A stretch of 64,000 nucleotides of DNA from Leptospira koniambonensis (GCF_004769555.1 NZ_RQFY01000006.1:324477-388476), one strand, 5' to 3'. Positions 18,918-30,976 are shown, counted from the first letter of the stretch. Translations and numbers: made by a program. Notes: generated by a model from the sequence alone, not told the origin.

Positions 18918-20147
18918 ATGGAATTACGCTTGCCTGCCTCGCTGATCTTTCTCAATCTTCTTCCCGTGATTCTTTTTTATTATCTATCATCTATCCTTGG
19001 TTTGCTCGCGGGAAATATGTTCAATTATACCGCCATAATTCTTTCCCAAAGTATTTCTAATTCTGATACTTTCTCGGGTTGGGTATTTTTCTTCGTATGT
19101 TTTCCTCTTTTGTTTTTAAGTTTCACAGCGGGAAGATTGCTGGATAAATATTCTAGAAAATGGCTTCTTGCAGGGGCACAAATCTCAATGGCCTGCGGTT
19201 CCGGATTCGCAGCTATAGCATTACATTTGGAATGGATCTCTCCCGGAAAACCTTATCTTCTTCTTGTATCCTCAGTTCTTTCTGGTATTGGATTATCTTT
19301 TGTGATGCCAGGAAGATTTGCGATACTAGGAGATCTATTAGAACATTCTAAAATAGGAAAACATAGTGTTTGGTTAAATACTCTTGTTCTTTTTGGATAT
19401 GGTCTTGCTCCTTTAGTGGCTGGATATTTTAAGGAATTTTTTTCCTTTAAATATGTGTTTATGAGTATTGGTTCTGCTTATGTTTTGAGTGTTTTCTTTT
19501 TGATATTGATCCCGGTGCAGATGAGGGAAAGAAGCCAGACTTCTTCCGGACCTGGTATCTCTGAGTTGGTTGCCTATTTAAAAAATTCTCCTTTGGTTTC
19601 TCAGTTCCTATTGCTAATGGGTGCAGTGGTTTTGTTAGTCGGTCCAGTCCAAGTGCTTCTTCCTAAATATGCAAAAGAAATTTTGGGATTAGGAGAAGGA
19701 GGGAGAGGTGCCTTACTTTCTGCTTTGGGAGTTGGGCTTGTGATCGGAGGAGGAGTTACCTTTCTGCTTCATGGTTTAAAGAAGAAGGGGCATATACTTT
19801 TTGGAACGGCACTCTTCAGCTGTTTCCTATTTTCACTTATTCCTTTCCTCGCAGAAAGTTTAGTACTCACTGGCATTTGTTTTTTCGTCTTTGGGTTCAT
19901 GACAGGTGTGATCATCACTCTGATCCCAGCAGGGATCCAACAAAATACTGAAAATCATATCAGGGGAAGGATACTTTCTCTTTATAGCCTGGTCTTTCTT
20001 TTGGTACCTGCATTCTCCGGAATTTTATCCGGATTTTTTTCGGATCGGATTGGAATTCCTTCCACATTTGTTTGGTCCGGTTTTTTGGAAATGGGAGTAT
20101 TGATCTATCTCAGCTGGAGAATGGACCAGGTTCGAAAGCATTATTAG
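18918..20147 (+). CDS. Major facilitator superfamily transporter
   Basis: A 409-residue membrane protein with about 12 hydrophobic segments. The MFS loop 2-3 motif is visible as AGRLLDKYSRKWLL (about 75-88). A second-half equivalent, SGFFSDRIGIPS, is near 375. It resembles the drug/metabolite efflux branch (MFS_3 type), but the substrate cannot be told. The assigned ATG lies a few bases after a GC-rich repeat remnant (CTCTGCGACTTTGCGCC) and has no purine-rich ribosome site, so the true start may be elsewhere or initiation may be weak. Confidence 0.85.
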   Translation: MELRLPASLIFLNLLPVILFYYLSSILGLLAGNMFNYTAIILSQSISNSDTFSGWVFFFVCFPLLFLSFTAGRLLDKYSRKWLLAGAQISMACGSGFAAIALHLEWISPGKPYLLLVSSVLSGIGLSFVMPGRFAILGDLLEHSKIGKHSVWLNTLVLFGYGLAPLVAGYFKEFFSFKYVFMSIGSAYVLSVFFLILIPVQMRERSQTSSGPGISELVAYLKNSPLVSQFLLLMGAVVLLVGPVQVLLPKYAKEILGLGEGGRGALLSALGVGLVIGGGVTFLLHGLKKKGHILFGTALFSCFLFSLIPFLAESLVLTGICFFVFGFMTGVIITLIPAGIQQNTENHIRGRILSLYSLVFLLVPAFSGILSGFFSDRIGIPSTFVWSGFLEMGVLIYLSWRMDQVRKHY

Positions 20148-20480
20148 AGACGCAGAGAGTTTGAGTTGAGTAAATTTGTAACTTACTTCTTGCGTAGCCA
20201 GTATTCTGATTTTGCCGGATTTTCGATTTTCTCACGCTAAGCCGCGAAGTTAAAAAGATTCTTTTGTTTAACTAATCCCCAAATCTTCTTTTCTTAGCGC
20301 CTTTGCGTGAAAATTTAGAAATTTTACAAAATCGAAAGACCAAACTACGCAAGGAAAAGAATTCAAAATAACAGTCCCCAAACATCCTCTGCGTCTTTGC
20401 GACTCTGCGTGGGAATTCCTACAATCTGCCTTTTAGTAAAGAGGTTGCCAAATCGCCCAGGGATCAGGAATTTATATATT
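20148..20480. other. 333-bp gap filled by nested palindromic repeats
   Basis: It begins directly after the MFS stop with AGACGCAGAG (20148-20157), whose perfect inverse CTCTGCGTCT is at 20387-20396. Inside lies repeat copy B (20232-20310) with its conserved flank to 20370. GGAATTCCTACAA (20412-20424), a half of the TTGTAGGA palindrome family, follows before the dapA ribosome site. The gap is thus almost all repeat-derived. Confidence 0.7.
20232..20370. repeat. Palindromic repeat copy B plus conserved flank (139 bp)
   Basis: The core 20232-20310 starts TCACGCTAAGCCGCGAAG and ends CTTAGCGCCTTTGCGTGA, forming an imperfect inverted repeat. The next 60 bp (20311-20370) match the flank of copy C at 36487-36544 with about five differences, in reverse orientation. 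The core matches copy C at roughly 85 percent by eye. The flank is not seen at copies A and E. Confidence 0.88.
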
Positions 20481-21365
20481 ATGTTTCAAGGCGTATTTAC
20501 TGCCATTATTACCCCGTTCCGGAACGGAAAAATAGACTATGACTCCTATTTTTCTCTTTTGGACAAACAGATCCAAGCAAGGGTAAGCGGAGTGGTGCCA
20601 TGCGGTACCACTGGCGAATCTCCTACTCTTTCTCATGAAGAACACGCGGAACTGATCCGCGAAACTGTGAAACATGTCAAAAAGCGGATTTTGGTAGTGG
20701 CTGGTACTGGTTCTAACTCTACTAGAGAGGCTGTGGAACTGACTGAAGCAGCCTGCAAGGACGGAGTAGACGGGATACTCCAAGTGAATCCGTATTATAA
20801 TAAGCCAACCCAAGAAGGATTATATCTTCATTTCAAAGAGATCGCGGATCATTCTTCTGTTCCTGTGATGTTATATAATATTCCAGGTAGAACTTCCGTA
20901 AATTTATTACCGGAAACTGTTCTTCGTCTTTCTGAACATCCAAAGATCAGATCTATGAAAGAAGCCACTGGAGATCTAGGACAAATGTCAAAGTTGATCT
21001 CTCTTGTTGGAGACAAGATGACTGTTCTTTCTGGAGATGATAACCTGACTCTTCCTCTTCTTTCCTTAGGTGGAAAAGGTGTGGTGTCTGTGATCTCAAA
21101 TCTATTTCCGGAAAGTCTCGTGAAATTAGTGGAGTCCTTTCAGAAAGGGGATATTATATCTGCGCAAAAGATCCATTATGATTTTATAGAATTATTCGCA
21201 TTAGCATTTATAGAAACGAATCCAATCCCGATCAAAGCAGTGATGAGTTGGCATGGATTCTGTTCTGGTGAGATCCGTCTTCCTATGACTTCTCTAAGTG
21301 CTGGTCCTGGAGCGGATCGTTTGAAAAAAACGGTTTCCGAACTACTCGCAAAAGGTTATAAATAA
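20481..21365 (+). CDS. dapA: 4-hydroxy-tetrahydrodipicolinate synthase
   Basis: Condenses pyruvate with aspartate semialdehyde at the first committed step of lysine and diaminopimelate synthesis. The reading frame is open from 20397, but the family start is the ATG at 20481 ([10 protein letters not shown]), giving a normal 294 residues with AGGA upstream. Visible residues: the [10 protein letters not shown] loop (about 43-52), the tyrosine in [10 protein letters not shown] (about 132-141) and the Schiff-base lysine in SMKEATGD (about 161). It lies 10 bp before dapB, so the two form an operon supplying peptidoglycan DAP. Confidence 0.96.
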   Translation: MFQGVFTAIITPFRNGKIDYDSYFSLLDKQIQARVSGVVPCGTTGESPTLSHEEHAELIRETVKHVKKRILVVAGTGSNSTREAVELTEAACKDGVDGILQVNPYYNKPTQEGLYLHFKEIADHSSVPVMLYNIPGRTSVNLLPETVLRLSEHPKIRSMKEATGDLGQMSKLISLVGDKMTVLSGDDNLTLPLLSLGGKGVVSVISNLFPESLVKLVESFQKGDIISAQKIHYDFIELFALAFIETNPIPIKAVMSWHGFCSGEIRLPMTSLSAGPGADRLKKTVSELLAKGYK

Positions 21366-21375
21366 GGAATTCGAT

Positions 21376-22182
21376 TTGGCCCGCAAGAATCGTGTCGCAG
21401 TCATTGGTGCTTCTGGAAGAATGGGGAAGGCTATTATACAAGTCCTTTCCCAATCTAAAGTTTCTGAACTTTCAGCTGCGGTAGTAAGTAAGGGTTCCGT
21501 TTATTTAGGTTTGGATTCCGGTTTACATTCCGGGCTTAGGGCAAATGAAATTTTGTTTTCGGACGATCTTTCTAAATCCATTTCTGAATCGGATACTGTA
21601 ATCGATTTTTCTATTAGAGAAGTTTTGTCCGATGTTCTATCTACCTGCAAGGAATTCAAAAAACCTGTTGTGGTTGGAACAACCGGTCTTGTGGAAACTC
21701 ATAAAGAATTATTAAAAGAAACTTCTAAAAATATTCCGATCGTGTATTCTCCTAATATGTCCATCGGGGTGAATCTTCTTTTTAAACTGACTGAGATCGC
21801 CGCAAAAGTGATGGGAGATCTGGCAGATATCGAGATCCAAGATATTCATCATCGTCATAAGAAAGATGCTCCTTCCGGAACTGCAGAAAAACTAAAAGCA
21901 ATCCTTTTGGAGACTCTTTCTAGAACAGAGTCAAATATTGTACATGGACGCCATGGAATTCTTCCTGAAAGAGATCCTAAAGAAATAGCGATCCATACTC
22001 TCAGAGCGGGAGAAGTGATTGGAGACCATACTGTCTATTTTTTCACTCCAGAGGAAAGAGTGGAAATTTCCCATAAGGCACAGGACAGAAAAACATTCGC
22101 AGTTGGTTCAGTAAAAGCTGCTGAATTTTTGGTCGGAAGAGAAAAAGGCCTCTACGATATGTTTTCCGTATTAGGGTTATAA
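21376..22182 (+). CDS. dapB: 4-hydroxy-tetrahydrodipicolinate reductase
   Basis: NAD(P)H-dependent enzyme that follows DapA in the lysine/DAP pathway. The 268 residues start at a TTG with AAGGA six bases upstream. The nucleotide-binding motif is [12 protein letters not shown] at about 9-20, VVGTTGL is the second cofactor-contacting segment, and the catalytic region reads [14 protein letters not shown]. Length and motifs are standard. It is followed after 10 bp by cdaA, so lysine and c-di-AMP genes may be cotranscribed. Confidence 0.96.
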   Translation: MARKNRVAVIGASGRMGKAIIQVLSQSKVSELSAAVVSKGSVYLGLDSGLHSGLRANEILFSDDLSKSISESDTVIDFSIREVLSDVLSTCKEFKKPVVVGTTGLVETHKELLKETSKNIPIVYSPNMSIGVNLLFKLTEIAAKVMGDLADIEIQDIHHRHKKDAPSGTAEKLKAILLETLSRTESNIVHGRHGILPERDPKEIAIHTLRAGEVIGDHTVYFFTPEERVEISHKAQDRKTFAVGSVKAAEFLVGREKGLYDMFSVLGL

Positions 22183-22192
22183 GGTTCCTGGA

Positions 22193-23032
22193 ATGGATTT
22201 TTTAAAAAACATCAGTTTATTCCAAAGTGATAAGTTCGGGATCGTAATGATCCTGGATATTCTGATCGTTAGTTTTTTAATCTATCAATTCTATTCTACC
22301 ATCCGTAGAACAAGAGGGGTTCAGCTTCTTTTGGGGATCGGACTAATTTGGGTACTTGGTATTTTTGCCCAAACTTTGAATTTTGAACTTTTGGATTGGA
22401 TCATAGATAATATTCGCCCAGCTCTTGTGTTTGCGATCATAGTTTTACTTCAGCCGGAACTTCGTAAGATCACGGGTGATATGGCGAGGCTTAGATTATT
22501 CCGACCTTTCCTTCTAAAAACTGCCACCGACCTGGACGAGATTGTAGAAGCATCCAAGATCATGGCTAAAAACAAAACCGGATCACTCATCGCGATCGTC
22601 CGAGAGCATAGTCTGAAAGATATCGCAGAGCAAGCGGTTCAGTTGGATGCAATTCTTTCAACAAGCCTTCTTCTTACAATATTCAAAAAGAATACTGCGC
22701 TTCATGATGGAGCTGTTATCATAGAACAAAACCGTATCGCATGTGCCGGTGCATTCTTACCAATGGCGCAAAATTTGGATGATGCTCGTATGGGTGCAAG
22801 ACATAGAGCTGCACTCGGAATTGCAGAAGAATCTGATGCAGTTATTGTAGTAACGTCAGAAGAGACTGGAGAAATTTCAGTCTGTCATGATGGAGAAATG
22901 ATCCATCCAGTAAAGCCGATCGAATTAAAAAATCTTTTGAATACAATCCTCCACGAGAAAAAAGCAGGACCCGGAAATCCGAACTCAGACAAAAAGTTTG
23001 AATCGGAAGAACTAGGGGAGTCTCATGATTAA
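22193..23032 (+). CDS. cdaA: CdaA-type membrane diadenylate cyclase
   Basis: Makes c-di-AMP from two ATP. It has 279 residues, with three N-terminal transmembrane helices (about 14-95) and then a DAC/DisA_N domain. The catalytic signatures are [13 protein letters not shown] (DGA motif) and [16 protein letters not shown] (RHR motif). It overlaps its usual partner, the YbbR-domain regulator, by 8 bp. The common third gene glmM is not next to it here. c-di-AMP typically controls osmolyte/potassium balance and the envelope, fitting the surrounding DAP genes. Confidence 0.95.
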   Translation: MDFLKNISLFQSDKFGIVMILDILIVSFLIYQFYSTIRRTRGVQLLLGIGLIWVLGIFAQTLNFELLDWIIDNIRPALVFAIIVLLQPELRKITGDMARLRLFRPFLLKTATDLDEIVEASKIMAKNKTGSLIAIVREHSLKDIAEQAVQLDAILSTSLLLTIFKKNTALHDGAVIIEQNRIACAGAFLPMAQNLDDARMGARHRAALGIAEESDAVIVVTSEETGEISVCHDGEMIHPVKPIELKNLLNTILHEKKAGPGNPNSDKKFESEELGESHD

Positions 23033-24089
23033 GGCGCTTCTGAATAACTGGCAGGCAAAACTTGGCTCTATTATTTTAGCCACGCTATTCTATATCAATT
23101 TACAAAATTCTAAAATTCTAGTTAGAGAAGTAAATATCAAAATAGAATACCCTAAGTTAAGTGGTGGACTTATCATTGCAAAAGGATCTGACACTACTTT
23201 TCCAGTTAAGGTAGAAGGTGTCCGCGACTACGTGAACTTCTATACTCCTTCCTTAAAGGCGTATATTTCTCCTGCGGATCTTCATCCTGGGGAAAATTCT
23301 GTAAATGTGGTCCGATTTGGTGGAACAACTCCAGGTTTAAGAATTTCTAAAATTCCTGGAAAAGAAAAAGTTAAGATCATTGTTGAATCAAATGTAAGTA
23401 GAACTCTAATAATTGAGCCTAAGCTTGCAGGAGATCCTCCTAAGGATTATATTAAATCTTCTCATTTTGTTTCTCCTACCAGTCTAGTAGTTGTAGGAAA
23501 TCCTTCTGAATTCGATAAAGTTGGGCGGATCGTTAATTTACCATCTATCTCTCTGAAAGATAAAACCAAAACATTCACTCAGAAATTTAAGGTCCCAGAT
23601 CTTCCTGCGGGTTTGAGATATAGAGATAATATTAAAGAAGTTTCAGTAACAGTGAATATCGTAGCTGATTCTTCCACTCCTGGAGAAAGTATAGTTTTAG
23701 GTGTTCCTGTAAAATGCCAGAACCTGGATAAAAATCTGGAGGCAGAATTTTCAGAGCAGGAAGTATCCGTAAAACTGCAATCCAAAACTCCTTTGAGAAG
23801 TATCCAGATCATTAAAGGTCTGAATGCAAGTGTAGTATGTTCTCATAAATATGATCCCAAAACTAAAAAGATCTCACCGGATGGTAAGCCTGTGGTCGCA
23901 AAAGTCCGTTTGGAAAAAGCGCCTAGTTTAAAATCCGTAGATATCCAGGGAGTTTTCCCAGATCGAATTTCCATCCTGTACAGAGTCCGTCCGGACATTG
24001 GATCAGGTGGAACTGGAAGTGAAGATGGGGGAGATGGAAACTCGGATCCGGGTTCGGAAGAACCTCTACCGGAGCCTGAGGAAGAATGA
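23025..24089 (+). CDS. cdaR: YbbR-domain protein, CdaA regulator CdaR
   Basis: A 354-residue protein with an N-terminal membrane anchor ([17 protein letters not shown], about 11-27). Several YbbR repeats follow (for example [16 protein letters not shown] and [15 protein letters not shown]) on the extracytoplasmic side. In other bacteria CdaR binds CdaA and alters its activity. The C-terminus is a low-complexity acidic, glycine-rich tail ([20 protein letters not shown]) not needed for the fold. It overlaps cdaA by 8 bp and acpS by 4 bp. Confidence 0.92.
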   Translation: MIKALLNNWQAKLGSIILATLFYINLQNSKILVREVNIKIEYPKLSGGLIIAKGSDTTFPVKVEGVRDYVNFYTPSLKAYISPADLHPGENSVNVVRFGGTTPGLRISKIPGKEKVKIIVESNVSRTLIIEPKLAGDPPKDYIKSSHFVSPTSLVVVGNPSEFDKVGRIVNLPSISLKDKTKTFTQKFKVPDLPAGLRYRDNIKEVSVTVNIVADSSTPGESIVLGVPVKCQNLDKNLEAEFSEQEVSVKLQSKTPLRSIQIIKGLNASVVCSHKYDPKTKKISPDGKPVVAKVRLEKAPSLKSVDIQGVFPDRISILYRVRPDIGSGGTGSEDGGDGNSDPGSEEPLPEPEEE

Positions 24090-24466
24090 AGATCACCATA
24101 GGGAATGATATAGTAGAAAATTCCAGGATCAGAGACTTACTCGATAAACATGGAGAAAGATTTCTGAAAAGAGTATTTTCCGAAACAGAGATCGCTTATT
24201 GCTCAGGCAGAAAAGATCCAGTTCCTCATCTTAGCGGAAGATTCTGTGTAAAGGAAGCATTCATCAAGGCGATAGAGCCCGGAAACAAGGTGATTCTTGA
24301 TATGAGAGAAATCGAACTTTTCGGGAAAGATTTTGGAAAAAAAGAATTGGTACTTCACGGAAAATCGAAAGAATTGTTCCTCGAGAAAGGCTATAGCGGT
24401 GTTTCCGTATCCATCAGCCATGCGGAAAATTATTCCACTGCAGTTGTCGTTCTCTATAAGGAGTGA
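24086..24466 (+). CDS. acpS: Holo-[acyl-carrier-protein] synthase
   Basis: Transfers 4'-phosphopantetheine from CoA to acyl carrier protein. It has 126 residues, standard for AcpS. The Mg-binding start GNDIVENSRI (D8) and the second motif FCVKEAFIKAI are present, followed by the conserved SISHAENYSTAVVV near the end. It overlaps cdaR by 4 bp and is followed 6 bp later by a small TPR protein, so the operon continues. Confidence 0.95.
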   Translation: MKITIGNDIVENSRIRDLLDKHGERFLKRVFSETEIAYCSGRKDPVPHLSGRFCVKEAFIKAIEPGNKVILDMREIELFGKDFGKKELVLHGKSKELFLEKGYSGVSVSISHAENYSTAVVVLYKE

Positions 24467-24472
24467 GCGTCC

Positions 24473-24694
24473 ATGGTAACCGAGTCTTTTAAACAAACTC
24501 TTAAATTGTACGACGAAGGTCTCGCACTGTATAAGAATAGAAAGTTCAAGGAAGCTTGGGAACTATTCAAAAAAGCAGTTGAGATCACTCCGAACGACGG
24601 GCCTTCTAAAAAATATATAGGACGCTGCGAAGCATTTATCGCGAATCCTCCTCCTGAAGATTGGGATGGGGTTTTCGAGATGAAAACGAAATAA
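24473..24694 (+). CDS. Small TPR protein resembling the tail of spirochaete cyclases
   Basis: A 73-residue protein with one and a half TPR-like units (LYDEGLALYKNRKFKEAWEL and FKKAVEITPNDGPSKKYI) and the terminal signature RCEAFIANPPPEDWDGVFEM. From memory of the family, this PPPEDWDGV tail is common at the C-terminus of class III adenylate cyclases with TPRs in spirochaetes and relatives; here it stands alone. GAGTGAG precedes the ATG. It sits between acpS and a bactofilin gene, 6 and 10 bp away. An adaptor role is inference. Confidence 0.8.
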   Translation: MVTESFKQTLKLYDEGLALYKNRKFKEAWELFKKAVEITPNDGPSKKYIGRCEAFIANPPPEDWDGVFEMKTK

Positions 24695-24704
24695 ATCTGG
24701 TATC

Positions 24705-25088
24705 ATGTCAAAAAAAGCCGCAACCGCATCTAAACCAAGCCGCACTGTAACCGAATTCGGGACTATCTCCACTGTTTTAGGAAGAGGCACGAATTTCTCA
24801 GGTATTCTAAACTTCAAAAAACCCTTGGAAATCTCAGGTGAATTCCAGGGAGAAATAGAATCCGAAGGATTTCTGTTAGTCAGCGAAGGAGCAAAGGTCA
24901 GAGCTAATATTAAAGCTGGGACTGTAATCGTTGGTGGAGAGATCACAGGCAATGTAATTGCTACCCAAAGGTTAGAAATGCTTCCGAGCGGAAAAGTAAA
25001 CGGAAACATCAAGACTGCAAAGCTGCAAATCGCGGATGGAGTGATCTTCGAAGGCAACTGCGAAATGATCCTTCCTAATAAGGATTGA
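24705..25088 (+). CDS. Bactofilin
   Basis: Polymer-forming cytoskeletal protein of 127 residues. The central beta-helix has the usual opening TVLGRGTNFSGILNF followed by repeats such as EISGEFQGEIES, GAKVRANIKAGTVIVGGEITG and NVIATQRLEMLPSGKVNGNI. The tails are short and polar, the N-terminal one basic. Bactofilins position cell-wall enzymes or shape determinants; in Leptospira they have been linked to helical shape, but the specific paralogue is not identifiable here. It lies in the same run as cdaA and acpS. Confidence 0.93.
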   Translation: MSKKAATASKPSRTVTEFGTISTVLGRGTNFSGILNFKKPLEISGEFQGEIESEGFLLVSEGAKVRANIKAGTVIVGGEITGNVIATQRLEMLPSGKVNGNIKTAKLQIADGVIFEGNCEMILPNKD

Positions 25089-25110
25089 CCCTTCGGTCCG
25101 ACCTGAAAAA

Positions 25111-25371
25111 TTGGTATCTGCCAGCCCGAAACGACCTATGGACGGCGGAAAAGCGTCTAAAATCGCATTAGCCATCTTATTAGGAACCTTGGCCGGAGCC
25201 GTAGTCGGAGTAATCGTCGACAACGTTTTTGGGGTCCATATCCTCTCCGTCTACCTCTTACAAGAACCGGTTCGGCTGGAACTTTACGTAATTAAAGTCG
25301 AAGCACAAGTTACCCCTGCAAGTCTCTTGGGACTTGTGGCGACATTGTTCTTCGTACTAAAAAAGGGGTAA
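25111..25371 (+). CDS. Small two-helix membrane protein, DUF4321-like
   Basis: An 86-residue protein if read from the TTG start; an ATG nine codons in (MDGGKASK) is an equally plausible start. It has two hydrophobic helices ([20 protein letters not shown] and [13 protein letters not shown]) separated by a short segment, [16 protein letters not shown], a layout like DUF4321. Function unknown. It lies 22 bp after the bactofilin gene and 7 bp before rpsB, so it could be cotranscribed with either. The family call is tentative. Confidence 0.65.
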   Translation: MVSASPKRPMDGGKASKIALAILLGTLAGAVVGVIVDNVFGVHILSVYLLQEPVRLELYVIKVEAQVTPASLLGLVATLFFVLKKG

Positions 25372-25378
25372 ACAACTC

Positions 25379-26254
<876 letters not shown>

Positions 26255-26263
26255 GAGGGAAGA

Positions 26264-26863
26264 ATGTCAGCATCTACTACCGACCTTATTAAGGAATTAA
26301 GAGACCGCACCGGTGCGGGATTGATGGATTGTAAAAAAGCTCTTACAGAGAATAATAACGATCTAGACAAATCTGCAGACTGGTTGCGTGAAAAAGGGAT
26401 CGCGAAGGCTTCTAAAAAAGCAGGACGCGTAACTAAAGAAGGAAGAAATATTTCCTATATCCACGGAGACGGAAAGATCGGAGTTCTACTCGAGCTCAAC
26501 TCTGAAACTGACTTCGTTGCACGTAACGAGGCTTTCGAAGCTCTCGGAAAAGAGATCTGTCTGCAAATCGCAGCTATGGCTCCTCTATACGTAAGCGAAG
26601 AACAAGTTCCTGCAGAAGATATCGAGCGTGAAACTAAGGTTTTGGAAGCTCAATTAAAAGAAGAAGGTAAAAAACCAGAACAGATCGAAAAGATCATTCC
26701 GGGAAAGATCAAAAAGTATTACTCCGAAGTATGCCTTTTGAACCAAGCCTTCATCAAGGATAACACTAAGACCGTTGACGATCTGGTTAAGGAATCCATC
26801 GCGAAATTCGGTGAAAATATCATCGTAGCTCGTTTTGCTCGTTTCCAGGTAGGCGGCGCGTAA
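26264..26863 (+). CDS. tsf: Elongation factor Ts
   Basis: Nucleotide-exchange factor for EF-Tu. It has 199 residues, the short form of the family (E. coli has about 280). The N-terminal UBA-like domain reads LIKELRDRTGAGLMDCKKAL, and the core contains the TDFVARN motif that contacts EF-Tu. AGGGAAGA precedes the ATG. It sits 9 bp after rpsB and 3 bp before pyrH. Confidence 0.98.
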   Translation: MSASTTDLIKELRDRTGAGLMDCKKALTENNNDLDKSADWLREKGIAKASKKAGRVTKEGRNISYIHGDGKIGVLLELNSETDFVARNEAFEALGKEICLQIAAMAPLYVSEEQVPAEDIERETKVLEAQLKEEGKKPEQIEKIIPGKIKKYYSEVCLLNQAFIKDNTKTVDDLVKESIAKFGENIIVARFARFQVGGA

Positions 26864-28163
<1,300 letters not shown>

Positions 28164-28165
28164 GC

Positions 28166-28891
28166 TTGGCTTCTTCCAAAAAAAAAATCCCCCGTCACGT
28201 GGCCGTCATCATGGACGGGAACGGAAGATGGGCGACATCTAAAGGACTTTCCAGATCAGAAGGACATAGAGCAGGTGCAGACGCAATTGATCGTCTCATG
28301 GACTCTAGTCTTTCTTTAGGTTTAGAAGTAGTTTCTCTATACGCATTCTCCACTGAAAACTGGAAACGTCCGATCACAGAGATCAGATCCATATTTAATC
28401 TACTAGTGGAATTTATAGATTCCCGTCTGGATAAGATCAATGCTAAAGGTGTCAGAATATTACATTCAGGTTCTAGAAAAAAGCTAAGCTCTTTGGTTTT
28501 ATCTAAAATCGATCATGCGGCGGAGATCACCCGCAAAAACCGCAAATTAACTGTGAACTTTTGTTTAAATTACGGGTCACAGGAAGAGATTTTAAGCGCG
28601 TTTTCCAGATTAGCGGAAGAAAGAAAGAAGAAGTCCATCTCCATCCAAAAACCGATCAGCACAAAAGAACTCGAAAAATATTTGTATACGTACCCCCTTC
28701 CGGCAGTAGATTTATTGATTAGAACTGCTGGGGAGAGGAGATTATCCAATTTCCTTCTATGGCAATCTGCTTATGCAGAGCTTTTTTTTACTGAAAATCT
28801 TTGGCCTGAATTCGGAGACAAGGATCTGAGAGAAGCGCTGGATTGGTTCCGGGGAAGGACCCGAAAATTCGGAGGTTTAGAGAATGGGTGA
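28166..28891 (+). CDS. uppS: Isoprenyl (undecaprenyl) diphosphate synthase
   Basis: cis-Prenyltransferase that makes the C55 lipid carrier for envelope polymers. It has 241 residues from a TTG start. The catalytic aspartate is in AVIMDGNGRWATSKG (about residue 17). LSLGLEVVSLYAFSTENWKR follows, and the C-terminal RTAGERRLSNFLLWQSAYAE contains the substrate-binding arginines. It overlaps cdsA by 8 bp. Together with dxr and dxs in this window it covers the entry and an end product of isoprenoid supply. Confidence 0.96.
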   Translation: MASSKKKIPRHVAVIMDGNGRWATSKGLSRSEGHRAGADAIDRLMDSSLSLGLEVVSLYAFSTENWKRPITEIRSIFNLLVEFIDSRLDKINAKGVRILHSGSRKKLSSLVLSKIDHAAEITRKNRKLTVNFCLNYGSQEEILSAFSRLAEERKKKSISIQKPISTKELEKYLYTYPLPAVDLLIRTAGERRLSNFLLWQSAYAELFFTENLWPEFGDKDLREALDWFRGRTRKFGGLENG

Positions 28892-29798
28892 AACTACAAA
28901 AAGGATCCTTTCCGCGGCTGTGCTCGTAGCCCTCTACCTGTTCATGATCTTTTACAGGGATTTCTATTATTTACAAACCCTGGTAATACTTCTGGTAGCA
29001 GGAGTAATAGGTCTGACAGAATTTTATAGGCTTTCTGATAGAGGCCAGGACGGAAGACCTTTCAAAGGAACTGGAATATTCTTCTTTATTATAATATTAT
29101 TAATTTATTATTTTAGATTTGTTGCTTCTCAGAATAAATTCGAGCCGCCTATATTCTTCCAAACACATTTTAAACTGTTTGTGCCAAGTTTTGACGCGGT
29201 GACCTTCTCCTTTGTATTACTTTTCTTATTCAGTTTCCTTCTTCAAATTTTGAGAAGGCCTCTGGATGGAGCGATCTTTTCAGTAAGTTCCACAATTTTA
29301 GGAGTGGTTTACGCGGCACTTCCGCTTGGACATTTACTTCTTCTTTTGGGAATGAACCAAGGTATCTATTATGTGTTCTTAGTTTCCGTTGCCACATTTA
29401 TGACTGATGTGGGAGGATATTTCGGAGGACGTTGGTTCGGAAGAAATCCTGCAGGACTTGCAATTTCTCCTAAAAAGACCTGGGAAGGTTATGCTTCCGG
29501 GATCGTAGTTGCGATCGGTTCTGTTTTCCTTTTAAATATTCTATGGGAAAGAAGTACAGGAGTAGCACCTTTAGTTTCAGGCGCAGAAGTATTTTTAACT
29601 TCTTTAATTTTATCTTTCGTTGGTATCATCGGAGACCTTTTGGAATCTGCAATGAAAAGGGACGCTAAGGTAAAAGATTCTGGGAATTTGATCCCAGGCC
29701 ATGGTGGAATTTTGGATAGGGCAGATGCTTTACTTTTAACAGTTCCTATTCTTTATTTTTATCTTCAGATCAAGGTCGCTCTGGGATTTCCGGTCTAA
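28884..29798 (+). CDS. cdsA: Phosphatidate cytidylyltransferase
   Basis: Makes CDP-diacylglycerol from phosphatidate and CTP for phospholipid synthesis. It is a 304-residue integral membrane protein with about eight hydrophobic segments. Family signatures are [13 protein letters not shown] (about 193-205) and [20 protein letters not shown] near the C-terminus. It overlaps uppS by 8 bp; dxr follows after 8 bp. Standard bacterial order uppS-cdsA-dxr-rseP. Confidence 0.96.
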   Translation: MGETTKRILSAAVLVALYLFMIFYRDFYYLQTLVILLVAGVIGLTEFYRLSDRGQDGRPFKGTGIFFFIIILLIYYFRFVASQNKFEPPIFFQTHFKLFVPSFDAVTFSFVLLFLFSFLLQILRRPLDGAIFSVSSTILGVVYAALPLGHLLLLLGMNQGIYYVFLVSVATFMTDVGGYFGGRWFGRNPAGLAISPKKTWEGYASGIVVAIGSVFLLNILWERSTGVAPLVSGAEVFLTSLILSFVGIIGDLLESAMKRDAKVKDSGNLIPGHGGILDRADALLLTVPILYFYLQIKVALGFPV

Positions 29799-29806
29799 CT
29801 AACAAT

Positions 29807-30976
29807 ATGAAAAGAGGCGTCTCTATACTGGGTGCCTCCGGATCGGTAGGAGAGTCCACTCTCAAAATACTCCGCCAATTTCCGGAAGAGTTTCGGTTAA
29901 TATCTTTTAGCGTACATTCCAATTTACAAAAAGCGGAATCTATCGCGAAGGAATTCCAACCGGATGTTCTATGTATTAGTTCGGAGACTGCAGATCGAAC
30001 CGTACTCGGAAATAAGATCGGAAATACAAATATACTATATGGTCCCAAAAGTTTAGAAGAGATCGTTTCAGCTCCTGAGATAGAAACCGTTGTCACCGCA
30101 GTTGTAGGCGCAAGCGGGATCCGTCCTACTATTGCAGCAATCCGCGCAGGTAAAAAGATTGGGATCGCAAACAAGGAAACCCTGGTAAGTTGCGGACCTT
30201 ATATCAAAAGTTTATTAGAAAATTCTAAATCATCTCTTGTTCCTGTAGACTCAGAACATAATGCACTCTTCCAACTTTTGGAAAATATGAGAAAGGACTC
30301 GTTAGAAAGAATAGTCCTGACTGCTTCTGGTGGACCTTTTCGTAAACTTCCTGTAGAGGATCTTCCAAAAGTAACGATTGAGCAGGCTCTCAAACATCCT
30401 ACTTGGAATATGGGCCCTAAGATAACTATCGATTCTGCTGGAATGATCAATAAAGGATTAGAAGTTATAGAGGCTCATTTTCTTTTTGGGTTCTCTTATG
30501 ATAAGATAGGTGTTGTTATTCATCCTCAAAGTATTGCTCACGGTTTAGTCGAAACAAAAGACGGAGCAAGTTTTGTATATACATCTTATCCAGACATGAT
30601 CTTTCCTGTGGCGCATTCATTATATTATCCTAAAATAGTTCCTGCGGTTTTGAGATCTCATCCTGCTACTTCTTGGGGAACTTTGGAATTTTTAGAACCT
30701 GATATGGAAAGATATCCGGGTTTGGCTTTGGCATACGAGGCCGGAAGAGCAGGAGGTAATTCTCCTTCTATCTTTAATGCGTCTAACGAAGTAGCTGTGG
30801 AATTATTCTTACAAGGTAAAATTCTTTTTACCGAGATACCTTCTCTCATTCGAAATGTTTTGGAAAAGATCCCGAATTCATTTCCGAATGATCTAGAAGG
30901 GTATGAAGAAGCGGATAGAAAGGCCAGAGAATTGGCCTTTCATTTTTCTAAAGATAAGGTAGTGCATTTATGTTAG
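29807..30976 (+). CDS. dxr: 1-deoxy-D-xylulose 5-phosphate reductoisomerase
   Basis: Second enzyme of the MEP isoprenoid pathway, forming MEP with NADPH. It has 389 residues. NADPH motif [16 protein letters not shown] at the N-terminus; [11 protein letters not shown]; metal-binding [14 protein letters not shown]; and the substrate-loop region [10 protein letters not shown] as [19 protein letters not shown]. Length and motifs are normal. It overlaps rseP by 7 bp. The pathway's first enzyme, dxs, lies about 8 kb further on. Confidence 0.97.
   Translation: MKRGVSILGASGSVGESTLKILRQFPEEFRLISFSVHSNLQKAESIAKEFQPDVLCISSETADRTVLGNKIGNTNILYGPKSLEEIVSAPEIETVVTAVVGASGIRPTIAAIRAGKKIGIANKETLVSCGPYIKSLLENSKSSLVPVDSEHNALFQLLENMRKDSLERIVLTASGGPFRKLPVEDLPKVTIEQALKHPTWNMGPKITIDSAGMINKGLEVIEAHFLFGFSYDKIGVVIHPQSIAHGLVETKDGASFVYTSYPDMIFPVAHSLYYPKIVPAVLRSHPATSWGTLEFLEPDMERYPGLALAYEAGRAGGNSPSIFNASNEVAVELFLQGKILFTEIPSLIRNVLEKIPNSFPNDLEGYEEADRKARELAFHFSKDKVVHLC

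Noticed and set aside
18811..20424. Possible insertion sequence around the MFS gene, flanked by palindromic repeats
   Set aside because: Copies A and B are in the same orientation and about 1.4 kb apart but no transposase is present; the gene between is an ordinary transporter.
20397..20480. Longer N-terminus for DapA
   Set aside because: The extra 28 residues are encoded by repeat-derived sequence and are not family-like; the ATG at 20481 matches the usual start.
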